Below, piece after piece: positions 9,922-18,846 of a stretch of DNA of 64,000 bases. Location: NCBI GenBank assembly GCA_947492475.1, contig CANLNM010000001.1:898388-962387 (forward strand). The letters run 5' to 3'. Source of the stretch: an uncultured Paracoccaceae bacterium. GTDB taxonomy: Bacteria > Pseudomonadota > Alphaproteobacteria > Rhodobacterales > Rhodobacteraceae. The position numbers were made by a program, and so were the translations under genes. Below the pieces are notes generated by a model. That model was given only the letters and a program-made list of their open reading frames with translations, made no database searches and was not told the origin of the DNA. Numbering within the stretch: position 1 is the stretch's first letter; every line of letters starts with the position of its first letter.

Positions 9922-11034
9922 ATGAGAACCCGTGCTGCAGTTGCTGTCCAAGCAGGAAAGCCGCTTGAGATCATGGAAGTGAACCTAGATGGCCCACGTG
10001 CGGGCGAGGTTTTGGTAGAAATAAAGGCGACGGGACTGTGCCACACCGATGAGTTCACCCGGTCTGGTGACGATCCAGAGGGTATTTTTCCCGCCATTTT
10101 GGGCCACGAGGGTGCGGGCATCGTCTTAGAAGTGGGCGAAGGCGTCACCACGTTGGAACCCGGTGATCACGTGATCCCGCTTTATACGCCGGAATGCCGT
10201 GAATGCGAATATTGCCTGTCGGGTAAAACCAACCTTTGCCAGAAAATTCGCCTGACCCAAGGCGCTGGATTGCTGCCTGACGGAACAACGCGGTTTTCGA
10301 TGTTGGATGGCACGCCGATCCACCACTACATGGGCTGTTCGACCTTTGCCAACCACACGGTTGTGCCCGAAATCGCGCTGGCCAAAGTGCGCAAAGACGC
10401 GCCATTCGACAAAATTTGCTATATCGGATGCGGGGTCACCACAGGGATCGGCGCCGTCATCAACACCGCCAAGGTCGAAATCGGATCGCGCTGTGCGGTC
10501 TTTGGTTTGGGTGGCATTGGGTTGAACGTCATCCAAGGTTTGAAAATGGCCGGTGCGGATCAGATTGTTGGCGTCGATTTGAACGACAACAAAGCTGAAA
10601 TCGGCAAATATTTCGGCATGACCGACTTTGTGAACCCGTCCAACGTCGAAGGCGATCTGGTGGCGCATTTGGTTGAACTGACCGGTGGCGGCGCGGACTA
10701 TACCTTTGATGCGACCGGCAACACCGCCGTCATGCGCACCGCCCTAGAGGCCGCGCATAAAGGTTGGGGGGAAAGCATTATCATCGGTGTTGCCCCTGCT
10801 GGCGCCGAAATTTCAACGCGCCCGTTCCAGTTGGTCACAGGGCGCGTTTGGCGTGGCACCGCGTTTGGTGGCGCCAAAGGGCGGACCGACGTGCCAAAAA
10901 TTGTCGATTGGTATATGGATGGTAAAATCGAAATCGACCCGATGATCACTCACAAATTGACGCTGGATCAGATCAACGAAGGGTTTGATTTAATGCACAA
11001 AGGTGAAAGCATCCGCGCCGTCGTCGAATTCTAA
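9922..11034 (+). CDS. adhC: S-(hydroxymethyl)glutathione dehydrogenase / class III alcohol dehydrogenase
   Basis: This zinc-dependent enzyme of 370 residues oxidises S-hydroxymethylglutathione to S-formylglutathione with NAD in formaldehyde detoxification. Catalytic zinc ligands are visible in GLCHTDEFTRSG and GHEGAG. The structural zinc loop with four cysteines is ECRECEYCLSGKTNLC. The Rossmann motif is VFGLGGIGLNVIQG. The start at 9922 (MRTRAAVAVQAGKPLEI) matches the family; an upstream in-frame codon adds a lysine-rich stretch that is really the ribosome site. No S-formylglutathione hydrolase lies next to it here. A GFA-family gene is encoded 35 kb away in the window. Confidence 0.93.
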   Translation: MRTRAAVAVQAGKPLEIMEVNLDGPRAGEVLVEIKATGLCHTDEFTRSGDDPEGIFPAILGHEGAGIVLEVGEGVTTLEPGDHVIPLYTPECRECEYCLSGKTNLCQKIRLTQGAGLLPDGTTRFSMLDGTPIHHYMGCSTFANHTVVPEIALAKVRKDAPFDKICYIGCGVTTGIGAVINTAKVEIGSRCAVFGLGGIGLNVIQGLKMAGADQIVGVDLNDNKAEIGKYFGMTDFVNPSNVEGDLVAHLVELTGGGADYTFDATGNTAVMRTALEAAHKGWGESIIIGVAPAGAEISTRPFQLVTGRVWRGTAFGGAKGRTDVPKIVDWYMDGKIEIDPMITHKLTLDQINEGFDLMHKGESIRAVVEF

Positions 11035-11043
11035 TTTGCGATC

Positions 11044-11074
11044 AGGTATGCGGCGGGGTCCCGTCCGCATACCT
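11044..11074. terminator. Bidirectional hairpin terminator between adhC and the convergent binding-protein gene
   Basis: AGGTATGCGG and CCGCATACCT form a 10-bp perfect stem with an 11-base loop between two convergent genes. It lies 9 bp past the adhC stop and touches the stop codon of the opposite gene. T-tracts are weak. Confidence 0.65.
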
Positions 11075-12104
11075 ATTCCTGCACCAGTGAGCTTTCCCAA
11101 TTTCGCAGAAATGTCACACGCCGCATTCTGTCCAAAAACACCAGCAGTCCCGGACCAAAACGAATGGGCCGCAACGCTGAATTTTCCTGAAAACTTGTAG
11201 TGTCGATTGCGGGCAAACCAGAGGATTGGCTCAGCTCGGGCCGTTGATCCAAGCTCAGCAAAAAGTTTATCATTTTTTGAGCATCCGCTTCATTTTCGGC
11301 GCTGGTCGGGATCAAAGCGGTGCGTAACATCACACTGACGTAATCCTCTAGCTCGATGATTTGGAACCCGTCAATCACCTCGCTTTGGGATGCGGCATAA
11401 CTGCCTAGCACATTGTATGCGAGGGCCAATTCCCCGCTCGCGACATCGCGGATCATGTCGCCGGAACAGCAATATAGCCGCGCTTCTAATCGTCCCATGA
11501 CCTCCATCAAACGCCAGAATGCTTCGCTGTTTCGACTGTCCTGCGTCGCCATGAGATACCCAAACCCCGACCTGCGAATGTCATACGTGCCCACCCGGTT
11601 TCGAAATCGTTCCGGGTTTTCGCGTAGAATATTAATCAATTCGTCCCGCGTCCTTGGTACGTCTGAGCCGGAAAAAAACGCATCCGACACCACCAAAACC
11701 GCCGGTTCCTGAGTAAAGGCAAATAGTTGATTTCGCCAATGCGCCCATGCCGGCAAATCCCCCATTTCCGCAGCCCCAAAGGTCTGTGCAAACCCGTCAT
11801 TTGCCAGCTTAGTTTGCAGATCCATTGCCGATGAAATGGCCAGATCAAAAACCGCCCCTTCGTCATGGATGGCCTGCATCAGTTCCGATGTGCTGGTGAT
11901 TGTGTAATCCACTGTAATATTTTGATTTTCCGACTGAAAGGCGAGGATTATTGGTTCAAACGCGCCGCGATCCGCCGTGGATATGACGCGCAAAACCTGA
12001 CCGGTTTCCTGCGCCGGATACACAACCTGATCTTCGATCTCAAAACTAGCTGCAACGGACCCCGCAACGATCAGGCCTAACGCGGCAAAATTAGTGAAAC
12101 GCAT
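11073..12104 (-). CDS. Extracytoplasmic solute-binding protein linked to a two-component system
   Basis: The 343-residue protein has an N-terminal signal sequence (FAALGLIVAGSVAAS) and a family-1 binding-protein fold like iron(III) or thiamine binding proteins (RVISTADRGAFEPIILAFQ; VDYTITSTSELMQAI; FDLAISSAMDLQTKLANDG). The C-terminal part has a SYAASQSEVIDGFQIIELEDYVSVMLRTA segment typical of the fold. Its start overlaps the histidine-kinase gene by 28 bp, so the three genes RR-HK-SBP form one operon. No permease is encoded here. It probably presents a ligand to the kinase, or modulates it, rather than feeding a transporter; that is inferred from context. Confidence 0.8.
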   Translation of the reverse strand: MRFTNFAALGLIVAGSVAASFEIEDQVVYPAQETGQVLRVISTADRGAFEPIILAFQSENQNITVDYTITSTSELMQAIHDEGAVFDLAISSAMDLQTKLANDGFAQTFGAAEMGDLPAWAHWRNQLFAFTQEPAVLVVSDAFFSGSDVPRTRDELINILRENPERFRNRVGTYDIRRSGFGYLMATQDSRNSEAFWRLMEVMGRLEARLYCCSGDMIRDVASGELALAYNVLGSYAASQSEVIDGFQIIELEDYVSVMLRTALIPTSAENEADAQKMINFLLSLDQRPELSQSSGLPAIDTTSFQENSALRPIRFGPGLLVFLDRMRRVTFLRNWESSLVQE

Positions 12105-13447
12105 GCGCCTGCTCCTTGTGTGTTTGAAGAAATATCAAGCCGTCCACAATGGGCATTGGCCACGTCATCGGCGATCGTCAGACCCAGCCCAGAGCCCACA
12201 ATATTGCCAACGTTCGCCCCGCGTTGATAACGGTTGGTTAATTGCGACAGGTCCATATCGGCAAACCCATATCCCTGATCAGAAATCGAAATGGTCAGCT
12301 GGTCAGCGACCTGCAATGTCACCGTGATTGCACTGTCATCGGGCGAGTATTTGATGGCGTTGTCCAAAATATTCATCAGCGCCGCCTGCAACAAAATCCC
12401 GTCGCCATTAAAGGGCACCGGGTCATTGGGCAGATCGCGATTTATCAAAATGTCCCTCAAATCTGCGGTCGGGGTCAGCCGATCACAGGTTTCGCCTACC
12501 AATGCGCCCAATTCCAAATCCTGTTGCGTCAGACTGTCTGCGCGAAACGTGACCATCGCGTGATCCAGCATTTGTCCCGCCGACCGGGAGCTTTCATCGA
12601 TGGCGCGGATCATTTCACGGATCGCCTGTTTGTGTTCGGGCTTGTTCAGTTTTCGATGGGTGACTTCTGCTTGGGCGCGCACTGTGGCAAGCGGCGTTCG
12701 CACGCGATGCGCAGCTTCGGTGATGAAATCTTCGGTACGTGACAGCGACGTGCGCAAACGGGCCATAAAGCTGTTAAGTGCCTCGACCAAAGGGATTAAT
12801 TCCGCCGGGGTTTGGGCGCGCACAGGGCGCAAATCCTGTGGGCCGCGCCGTGTCACAGACAGGGTCATGCGATCAATTGGCGCTAATGCGGACCGCGCCG
12901 CCCACAATGACAACGCGGTTGCCAACAGGAAAAACCCAACCCCAACCCCCATCGCTGTGTTCGTGATGCGCCGTGAAATCGCTTCTAATCCTTGCCGGGT
13001 TTGGGCCACTGTCACGATCACATCGGTGGATTGCGCCGCCGAACCAACCTGCCGCAACACGGATACGGACCGCACCTCGTCACCGCGATAGAACAAGGTC
13101 ACAAAATCCGGCGCATTTGGATTGGGCACCGTGCGCGACACGGGCAGATCGTCGTAACCGGTCAGGGTTTCGCCATCCGTGACGATGCGGTAAAACACCC
13201 GGTCCTGCCCCACCGTGCCCAACATCGACAGCGCGGAATAAGGTAATTCTAACGACACGCCGTCCACTTCGCTGCGCAAACTGTCAGCAATCGCTGTGGC
13301 CGATGCGGCTAAGATGTCGTCCTGCGTGCCCTCTGCTGCGCGTTCAGCGACCCCGCGCACCACCAGGAAAAATGCCACCGACAGCACCGCCGCCACGCCT
13401 GCCAGTTGGAAAAACAATCGCTGGCGAATGGAGCCATGGGACGTCAT
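12077..13447 (-). CDS. tctE: Sensor histidine kinase, TctE-like
   Basis: The product is a 456-residue membrane kinase with a helix near residues 13-30, a periplasmic domain, a second helix near 165-185 (MGVGVGFFLLATALSLWAA), HAMP and a HisKA domain (TEAAHRVRTPLATVRAQAE, phospho-His in AAHRVRTPL). An ATPase domain follows with an N box (NILDNAIKYS), G boxes (ISDQGYGF; GSGLGLTIADD). It overlaps the response-regulator gene by 4 bp (ATGA). The system is divergent from tctCBA and most likely senses the tricarboxylate-type substrate, as TctDE does for citrate or tricarballylate in other bacteria. Confidence 0.88.
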   Translation of the reverse strand: MTSHGSIRQRLFFQLAGVAAVLSVAFFLVVRGVAERAAEGTQDDILAASATAIADSLRSEVDGVSLELPYSALSMLGTVGQDRVFYRIVTDGETLTGYDDLPVSRTVPNPNAPDFVTLFYRGDEVRSVSVLRQVGSAAQSTDVIVTVAQTRQGLEAISRRITNTAMGVGVGFFLLATALSLWAARSALAPIDRMTLSVTRRGPQDLRPVRAQTPAELIPLVEALNSFMARLRTSLSRTEDFITEAAHRVRTPLATVRAQAEVTHRKLNKPEHKQAIREMIRAIDESSRSAGQMLDHAMVTFRADSLTQQDLELGALVGETCDRLTPTADLRDILINRDLPNDPVPFNGDGILLQAALMNILDNAIKYSPDDSAITVTLQVADQLTISISDQGYGFADMDLSQLTNRYQRGANVGNIVGSGLGLTIADDVANAHCGRLDISSNTQGAGACVSLILPR

Positions 13448-14109
13448 GCCACCACCAACCGATATCCAAGTCCACGTACGGTTTCGATTTTTGCATCCGA
13501 CCCTTCGAGCCGTTTTCGCAACCGGCCAACATAGACTTCGATGGCATTTTCGCTGGCCTCATCCGATAGGGAAAATAACCGATCCATCAAATACGATTTC
13601 GAAAAAACCTGCCCCGGCGCATTGTAGAACACCTCTAGCAAACGCAATTCACGGTTACGCAATGTCAGCGTTTGGGCCCCGAATCGCAACTCACCAGCCG
13701 TCGAATCAAGCTCGGTATTGGAGAAGGTTTTGGCGTTATTGGCTTCGCCTCCCTGACGCCGTAGCACCGCACGACACCGGGCTTCGAGCTCGGAAAAATC
13801 GAACGGTTTGGTGATGTAATCATCCGCCCCGAGATCCAGCAATCCAACCCGATCCGACACGGCAGATCGGGCTGTGATCACAATCACGGGCGTTCGTTTT
13901 TTGGCGCGTCTTTGTTGAACCAAAAAATCGCGACCATCCCCATCTGGCAGCATAATATCCAACAATATCAAATCGTAATCCGCCACGGATATACAGGCCT
14001 CTGCGGTATCAAGCGTGTCGGCGTGGTCCACAGCATGCCCGTCCAACTGCAGTCGTTCGACCACCGCTTGGGCAAGCTTTAGATTATCCTCAATCAACAG
14101 GAACCGCAT
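13444..14109 (-). CDS. tctD: OmpR-type response regulator, TctD-like
   Basis: This 221-residue cytoplasmic DNA-binding regulator has a receiver domain with the acidic pocket (LLIEDNLKLA), phospho-Asp in LILLDIMLPDGDGRD and the conserved Lys in DDYITKPFDF. A C-terminal winged helix follows with RELRLLEVFYNAPGQVFSK and VYVGRLRKRLEG. The start at 14109 (MRFLLIEDN) is chosen over an upstream codon because the receiver begins there in homologues. It is first in the RR-HK-SBP operon and shares a 119-bp divergent promoter region with tctC, which it probably activates. Confidence 0.9.
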   Translation of the reverse strand: MRFLLIEDNLKLAQAVVERLQLDGHAVDHADTLDTAEACISVADYDLILLDIMLPDGDGRDFLVQQRRAKKRTPVIVITARSAVSDRVGLLDLGADDYITKPFDFSELEARCRAVLRRQGGEANNAKTFSNTELDSTAGELRFGAQTLTLRNRELRLLEVFYNAPGQVFSKSYLMDRLFSLSDEASENAIEVYVGRLRKRLEGSDAKIETVRGLGYRLVVA

Positions 14110-14228
14110 GAATGGCCTTTGGGATGGGACGTCATCCATGTCGGATGCCGTGTCAGGTGGATGTCAGGTTTGATCGTTCTGATCAAAGCATGGGCGGCGA
14201 AATCCGCCATGTCAAACGGGAGGAAACC

Positions 14229-15197
14229 ATGACAAAACGTCTTTTTAAGGCGCTCGTAACGAGTGCGGTATTGGGTATGGGCGCAACCGGCGCTGCCAGT
14301 GCAGCTGAATGTATTGCCCCAGCCAACCCCGGCGGCGGTTGGGATTTCACATGCCGTCAGATCGGCAAAATCATGTTCGATATCGGCACTGTGGATCAGC
14401 CAATTCAGGTCACCAATATGGCTGGCGCTGGTGGCGGACTTGCCTTTGGGCACGTTGTTGCGGAACGTGGCGATGACGCGGATCTGATCATCGCGGCGTC
14501 CTCTGCGACCACCACACGTCTGGCGCAAAACGCCTATGCGGGCATGACAGCTGACCAAGTGCGCTTTGTCGGGGCCATTGGTGCCGATCCCGGTGTGATT
14601 GTTGTGGGTGCTGACAGCCCCTATCAAACCCTGACCGATTTGGTTGACGCCATTCAGGCAGCCCCCGGCGACATCGCCTTTGCGGGTGGATCTGCGGTGG
14701 GTGGGTTTGATCATCTGAAACCTTTGATGATCCTGCAACGTGCGGGCATCACTGACGTCACCGCGATCAAATATATCGGTGTTGATGGCGGCGCGGATGC
14801 GATCACCCAAACCGTTGGTGGTTTCACCGCTGCCATGTCGGGTGACATGTCCGAAGTGGTCGGTTTCCTGAATTCCGGCGACGTGCGCGCATTGGCCGTC
14901 CTGACCGAAGAACGCGTTCCCGGCTTTGAGGACATCCCCACCGCCAAAGAGCAAGGCCTGGATGTTGTGGCAGTGAACTGGCGTGGCCTGTACGTGCCCA
15001 AAGACATCAGCGACGAAGATTTCAACATGTGGGCCGACCGCCTGCAGGCGGTTGCTGACAGCGCAGAATGGCAAGAGGCCATGGCGGCAAATGGTCTGGC
15101 TCCGTTCACATTGGTTGGTGGTGATTTCCAAAGCTACGTCGATGGCGTTGTTGAAGAAATCCGTGACCTGTCCAAAGAAATCGGAGTGATCCAGTAA
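14229..15197 (+). CDS. tctC: Tripartite tricarboxylate transporter substrate-binding protein
   Basis: The 322-residue periplasmic receptor belongs to the TTT (Bug) family. A signal peptide runs to about residue 24 (VTSAVLGMGATGAASA). The ligand-site start IAPANPGGGWDFTCRQIG corresponds to the family PGGGxD motif, and GSAVGGFDHLKP and PTAKEQGLDV are family landmarks. The ATG at 14229 follows GGGAGGAAACC and avoids a 39-residue extension that would overlap the divergent regulator gene. It is translated just ahead of tctB, with a one-base stop/start overlap (TAATG). The actual substrate is not known. Confidence 0.92.
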   Translation: MTKRLFKALVTSAVLGMGATGAASAAECIAPANPGGGWDFTCRQIGKIMFDIGTVDQPIQVTNMAGAGGGLAFGHVVAERGDDADLIIAASSATTTRLAQNAYAGMTADQVRFVGAIGADPGVIVVGADSPYQTLTDLVDAIQAAPGDIAFAGGSAVGGFDHLKPLMILQRAGITDVTAIKYIGVDGGADAITQTVGGFTAAMSGDMSEVVGFLNSGDVRALAVLTEERVPGFEDIPTAKEQGLDVVAVNWRGLYVPKDISDEDFNMWADRLQAVADSAEWQEAMAANGLAPFTLVGGDFQSYVDGVVEEIRDLSKEIGVIQ

Positions 15198-15637
15198 TGG
15201 GAACCGACCGGACATTTGGACTGGTCGTAACACTGACAGCGCTGGCATATATTGCCAGCGCGACCCAAATTCAGACGAGCTTTTTGACGGACCCGGTTGG
15301 GCCGCGAATGTTTCCGATGCTGATAGGGTGTGTTGCGGTCATTTGTGGTGTTGTGGTGATGGTTCGCCCTGATCCGAACCCGGATTGGCCTGCGATGCGC
15401 ACCTTTGGGTCGCTGTTGGTGGCGGTGGTTGTGCTGATTGCCTATGCCTATTCGCTCAAACCGCTGGGTTTTCTTTTTCCCACAGCCATCACCGCCGCTA
15501 TCCTTTCATATCAGATCAACCCCCATGCCGGGCGTTCTATCGCCGCTGGGATTGGCCTATCTGCCGGGTTGTTTCTGATCTTCAAATTCGCGCTTGGACT
15601 TGGGCTTGTTGCCTTTCCCAAGGGCCTGATCGGCTGA
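15197..15637 (+). CDS. tctB: Tripartite tricarboxylate transporter small membrane subunit
   Basis: The 146-residue protein has four predicted membrane helices, the usual architecture of TctB. It includes the family's early DPVGPRMFPMLIG motif, characteristic of this subunit. It lies between the binding protein and the large permease, with a stop/start overlap to tctC and 10 bp to tctA. It pairs with TctA to form the secondary transporter. Confidence 0.9.
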   Translation: MGTDRTFGLVVTLTALAYIASATQIQTSFLTDPVGPRMFPMLIGCVAVICGVVVMVRPDPNPDWPAMRTFGSLLVAVVVLIAYAYSLKPLGFLFPTAITAAILSYQINPHAGRSIAAGIGLSAGLFLIFKFALGLGLVAFPKGLIG

Positions 15638-15647
15638 GGTCAATCAC

Positions 15648-17153
15648 ATGGAATTACTTTCAAATCTGGTGATGGGTTTCGGCATCGCCCTGTCCCCGTT
15701 CACCCTGCTGCTGGCCGTGTTTGGCTGTTTCATCGGCACCATTATCGGCGCATTGCCCGGGCTTGGTCCGTCAAATGGTGTGGCGATCCTGATCCCGCTG
15801 ACCTTTTCGATGGGGCTGGATGCAACCAGCGCGCTGGTCCTGATGACGGCTGTTTATTACGGCGCGATGTATGGCGGGCGGATCAGTTCGATCCTGCTGA
15901 ACATCCCCGGTGATGAACCCGCGCTGATGACCACGTTAGACGGCTATCCGATGGCCAAAGCCGGCCGTGCAGGCGACGCCTTGGTGATTTCGGGCGTCGC
16001 ATCGTTCACCGGTGCGTTTTTGGCCACCGTGGGCCTGATGCTGCTGGCACCATTGCTGGCAGGCGTGGCGTTTCTGTTTGGCCCTGCGGAATATTTCGCC
16101 CTGTATTTACTGGCCTTTGCCACATTGGGCGGCATGGCGTCCAATAACCAAGCCAAAGCCGCCATTGCATCCTGTATCGGGTTGGGCATTGCGATGATTG
16201 GCGTGGACAACAATTCAGGCCTGCCCCGGCTGACCGGTGGCAATCTACATCTGTTTGACGGCATTGATTTCCTTGTGGCAATCGTCGGACTGTTTGCGAT
16301 TTCCGAAGTGTTCTTTTTCATCGAAAGCCACGGTAAAAACACGTCTATCGGCGTGAAATTGGGCAAAGTTCGCGTTCCATGGAAGGATTTGTGGCACACA
16401 CGCTGGACCCAACTGCGCGCGTCTCTTGTCGGATTCGTCGCGGGTATTTTGCCCGGTGCGGGCGCGTCCTTGGGCAGCTTTATGGCCTATATGTCGGAAA
16501 AATCCATCGCCGGTGAAAAAGGGGGCTTTGGCACCGGGGTCGCCAAAGGCGTCGCCGCGCCAGAGGCCGGAAACAACGCCGCTGCGGGGGGCGCTTTGGT
16601 TCCGATGCTGACGCTTGGGGTTCCCGGATCGGGCACGACGGCTGTGTTATTGGCGCTGTTGATGACGCTGAACATCACCCCCGGTCCCACCCTATTCACG
16701 GACCAACCCGAAGTGGTCTGGGGCCTGATCGCCAGCCTGTTGATCGCCAACGTGGTGCTGTTGTTGATAAACGTCCCGATGGTGCGCGTATTTGTGCATA
16801 TCCTGTCCGTGCCACCCTGGATCCTGTTGCCGGGCGTGACCATGATCAGCTTTGTCGGGATTTTCTCGCTGTCCGGGTCTTACTTTGATCTGTTGCTGAT
16901 GGTCGCCTTTGGCGCATTGGGATATGTGTTGCGCAAAATTGACGTGCCAACAGTGCCGATCATTCTGGGCATCCTGCTGGGCGGCAACATGGAAGACGCC
17001 CTGCGCCGTGCCATGGTCCTGTCCGACGGCGATTGGACTTATCTGTTCAGCTCTGGCATTTCGATTGGTCTGTGGGCGGTTGCCGTGATCGGCTTTGTCG
17101 CGCCCATGTTCCTGCGCAACGTTTTAAAAAAACCACAAAGGGTCACTGATTGA
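15648..17153 (+). CDS. tctA: Tripartite tricarboxylate transporter large permease
   Basis: TctA is the 12-helix permease of the transporter; this protein is 501 residues, the normal length. Family motifs are visible: GALPGLGPSNGVAILIPLTF near residue 40, YYGAMYGGRISSILLNIPGDEP near 80 and the matching second-half block GAGASLGSFMAY-EKS followed by APEAGNNAAAGGALVPMLTLGVPGSGTTAVLL. It most likely uses the proton or sodium gradient. The downstream atuA-like gene overlaps its stop by one base (TGATG), so the transporter and the catabolic genes are in one operon. Confidence 0.93.
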   Translation: MELLSNLVMGFGIALSPFTLLLAVFGCFIGTIIGALPGLGPSNGVAILIPLTFSMGLDATSALVLMTAVYYGAMYGGRISSILLNIPGDEPALMTTLDGYPMAKAGRAGDALVISGVASFTGAFLATVGLMLLAPLLAGVAFLFGPAEYFALYLLAFATLGGMASNNQAKAAIASCIGLGIAMIGVDNNSGLPRLTGGNLHLFDGIDFLVAIVGLFAISEVFFFIESHGKNTSIGVKLGKVRVPWKDLWHTRWTQLRASLVGFVAGILPGAGASLGSFMAYMSEKSIAGEKGGFGTGVAKGVAAPEAGNNAAAGGALVPMLTLGVPGSGTTAVLLALLMTLNITPGPTLFTDQPEVVWGLIASLLIANVVLLLINVPMVRVFVHILSVPPWILLPGVTMISFVGIFSLSGSYFDLLLMVAFGALGYVLRKIDVPTVPIILGILLGGNMEDALRRAMVLSDGDWTYLFSSGISIGLWAVAVIGFVAPMFLRNVLKKPQRVTD

Positions 17154-18502
17154 TGGTCAAAGTCCTTATTCCGTCCGGGGCCCTTGGGCTTGGATATGAC
17201 CGCGCGGCCTTGGCGCGCGGGATTACCCAGAAACCGGATATTATCGCAATTGATGGGGGATCCACGGATAGTGGGCCCCATTATCTGGGCACCGGCACGT
17301 CCAAATATTCGCGCAATTCAACCAAAGCAGAATGGCGTGAATTGATGCAGGCCCGCGCCGAGGCGGGCGTGCCATTAGTCATCGGCACTGCAGGAACCTG
17401 CGGCGCGGATTCCGCCGTGGATTGGCTGGTGGACATTACCCGTGAAATCGCCGCTGAAACCGGGGCAAACCTGAAACTGGCCGTGCTGAAATCCGGCCAA
17501 AGCGCCGCCGATATGGCCACGGCCTTTGACGCGGGCCGCATCACCCCCCTGCCCGCGGCACCGGATGTGGATGCGGACACATTTGCCACCTGTACCAATA
17601 TCGTTGCCCTTGCTGGCGCGGAACAAATTCAAGCCGCGCTGGACACGGGCGCGGACATCGTCATCGCCGGACGCACCACGGACACGGCCATCATTTCTGC
17701 CCTGCCATTGGCGCGGGAATGCCATGCAGGCGGCGCGTGGCACGGCGCCAAGATCGGAGAATGCGGCGCGCTGGCCACAACCAGCCCCAATTCCGGCACG
17801 ATCCTGATCGAATTTGACGCCGACGGTTTCACCATGACCCCCATGGGGACCGAGGCCCGCGCCACACCCCACACCGTGTCAGCGCATATGCTGTATGAAA
17901 ATTCGGACCCTTGGATCCTGTTTGAACCGGGCGGGCATTTGGACGTCACCGGGGCCACATATACGGCGCTGGATGACCGAGTTGTGCGTGTCATTGGCAG
18001 TGAATGGATCCCGTCAGACCGCTATACGGTCAAACTGGAAGGCGCGCGTTTGGCCGGATACCAAACCGTGTCCATCACATTGGTGCGCGACCCACGATAT
18101 GTGGCGCATATTCGGGAATGGTGCGATGACATTCAGACCAAATGCACAGCCAAAGCCAAGGAACGCGTCGAAGGAGACTTTACCATCGAACTGCGACTGA
18201 TTGGCGTGGATGCCACGCTGGGCGCGCTGGATACAAACGGCAAAACCGGCACCGAGGTGGGCGTGATGGGCATCGTCACCGCCCAAACCGAAGCCCTGAG
18301 CCGCGAAGTCGCCAAAATGCTGAATCCCTACCTGTTGCATCACCCCCTAACGGAACAAGAGGAAATGCCGACCTTTGCCTTCCCGTTTTCACCCCCGGAA
18401 ATGCCACGGGGTGCGGTGCATGAATTTTGCCTGAACCACGTGCTGACTTTGGACAATCCGATGGATGCATTTCACCTAAGCGTAGAGGACATTGGCGCAT
18501 GA
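17153..18502 (+). CDS. Acyclic terpene utilisation AtuA family protein (DUF1446)
   Basis: This 449-residue cytoplasmic protein belongs to the AtuA/DUF1446 family. The N-terminal signature is clear: GALGLGY, IIAIDGGSTDSGPHYLGTG and the GTAGTCGAD loop. AtuA is required for citronellol/geraniol breakdown in Pseudomonas, but most homologues in this setting have unknown substrates. The ATG at 17153 overlaps the tctA stop by one base. A DUF4387 gene follows with an ATGA overlap. In AtuA-DUF4387-TTT clusters the pair probably acts on the acid taken up by the transporter; this is inference. Confidence 0.85.
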   Translation: MVKVLIPSGALGLGYDRAALARGITQKPDIIAIDGGSTDSGPHYLGTGTSKYSRNSTKAEWRELMQARAEAGVPLVIGTAGTCGADSAVDWLVDITREIAAETGANLKLAVLKSGQSAADMATAFDAGRITPLPAAPDVDADTFATCTNIVALAGAEQIQAALDTGADIVIAGRTTDTAIISALPLARECHAGGAWHGAKIGECGALATTSPNSGTILIEFDADGFTMTPMGTEARATPHTVSAHMLYENSDPWILFEPGGHLDVTGATYTALDDRVVRVIGSEWIPSDRYTVKLEGARLAGYQTVSITLVRDPRYVAHIREWCDDIQTKCTAKAKERVEGDFTIELRLIGVDATLGALDTNGKTGTEVGVMGIVTAQTEALSREVAKMLNPYLLHHPLTEQEEMPTFAFPFSPPEMPRGAVHEFCLNHVLTLDNPMDAFHLSVEDIGA

Positions 18503-18798
18503 CGGCCCTATCAGACATCGTCACCAAAGTCCGGTCCAAAAATGCTGGGCCATTTTGGCTGACAATCGACATTTTTTGCGGGTCTTCGGATGCCTATGAC
18601 ACAGTGGCAAATGGTCTGGACACGGCCGTGGTCGCGCAAATGTTCGGCATCCCGGTGAGTACGTTAAAACGGTTTGATATCAAGGACCTGAACATCGTAA
18701 AATTCAGCCTGCCCCGTCCTGAAATACAGGGGGTTCGGCTGGATCGTGACATGCATGGCGCGTCGTTTGCGCAGATTTTGACCACGTTAGAAATCTAA
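18499..18798 (+). CDS. DUF4387 family protein
   Basis: The 99-residue protein begins MTALSDIVTKVRSKNAGPFW and contains TIDIFCGSSDAYDTVAN, the hallmark of DUF4387. The family is regularly encoded directly after AtuA-type proteins and is sometimes fused to them, but has no assigned activity. The start overlaps the atuA-like stop by 4 bp (ATGA). It ends the transport-catabolism operon, ahead of a hairpin terminator. Confidence 0.85.
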   Translation: MTALSDIVTKVRSKNAGPFWLTIDIFCGSSDAYDTVANGLDTAVVAQMFGIPVSTLKRFDIKDLNIVKFSLPRPEIQGVRLDRDMHGASFAQILTTLEI

Positions 18799-18813
18799 TC
18801 GCGCGCTGGTTTC

Positions 18814-18846
18814 ATAGGGCGGTTTCTATTCCTGAGGCCGCCCTAT
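18814..18846. terminator. Bidirectional terminator between DUF4387 and rhaM genes
   Basis: ATAGGGCGG and CCGCCCTAT form a perfect 9-bp stem with a 15-base loop between two convergent genes. The 3' arm overlaps the stop of the minus-strand gene by four bases. A T-rich flank follows on the plus strand. Confidence 0.7.

Noticed and set aside
14094..15248. 384-codon open frame antisense to tctC
   Set aside because: It mirrors tctC codons, has no ribosome site and no recognised domain.
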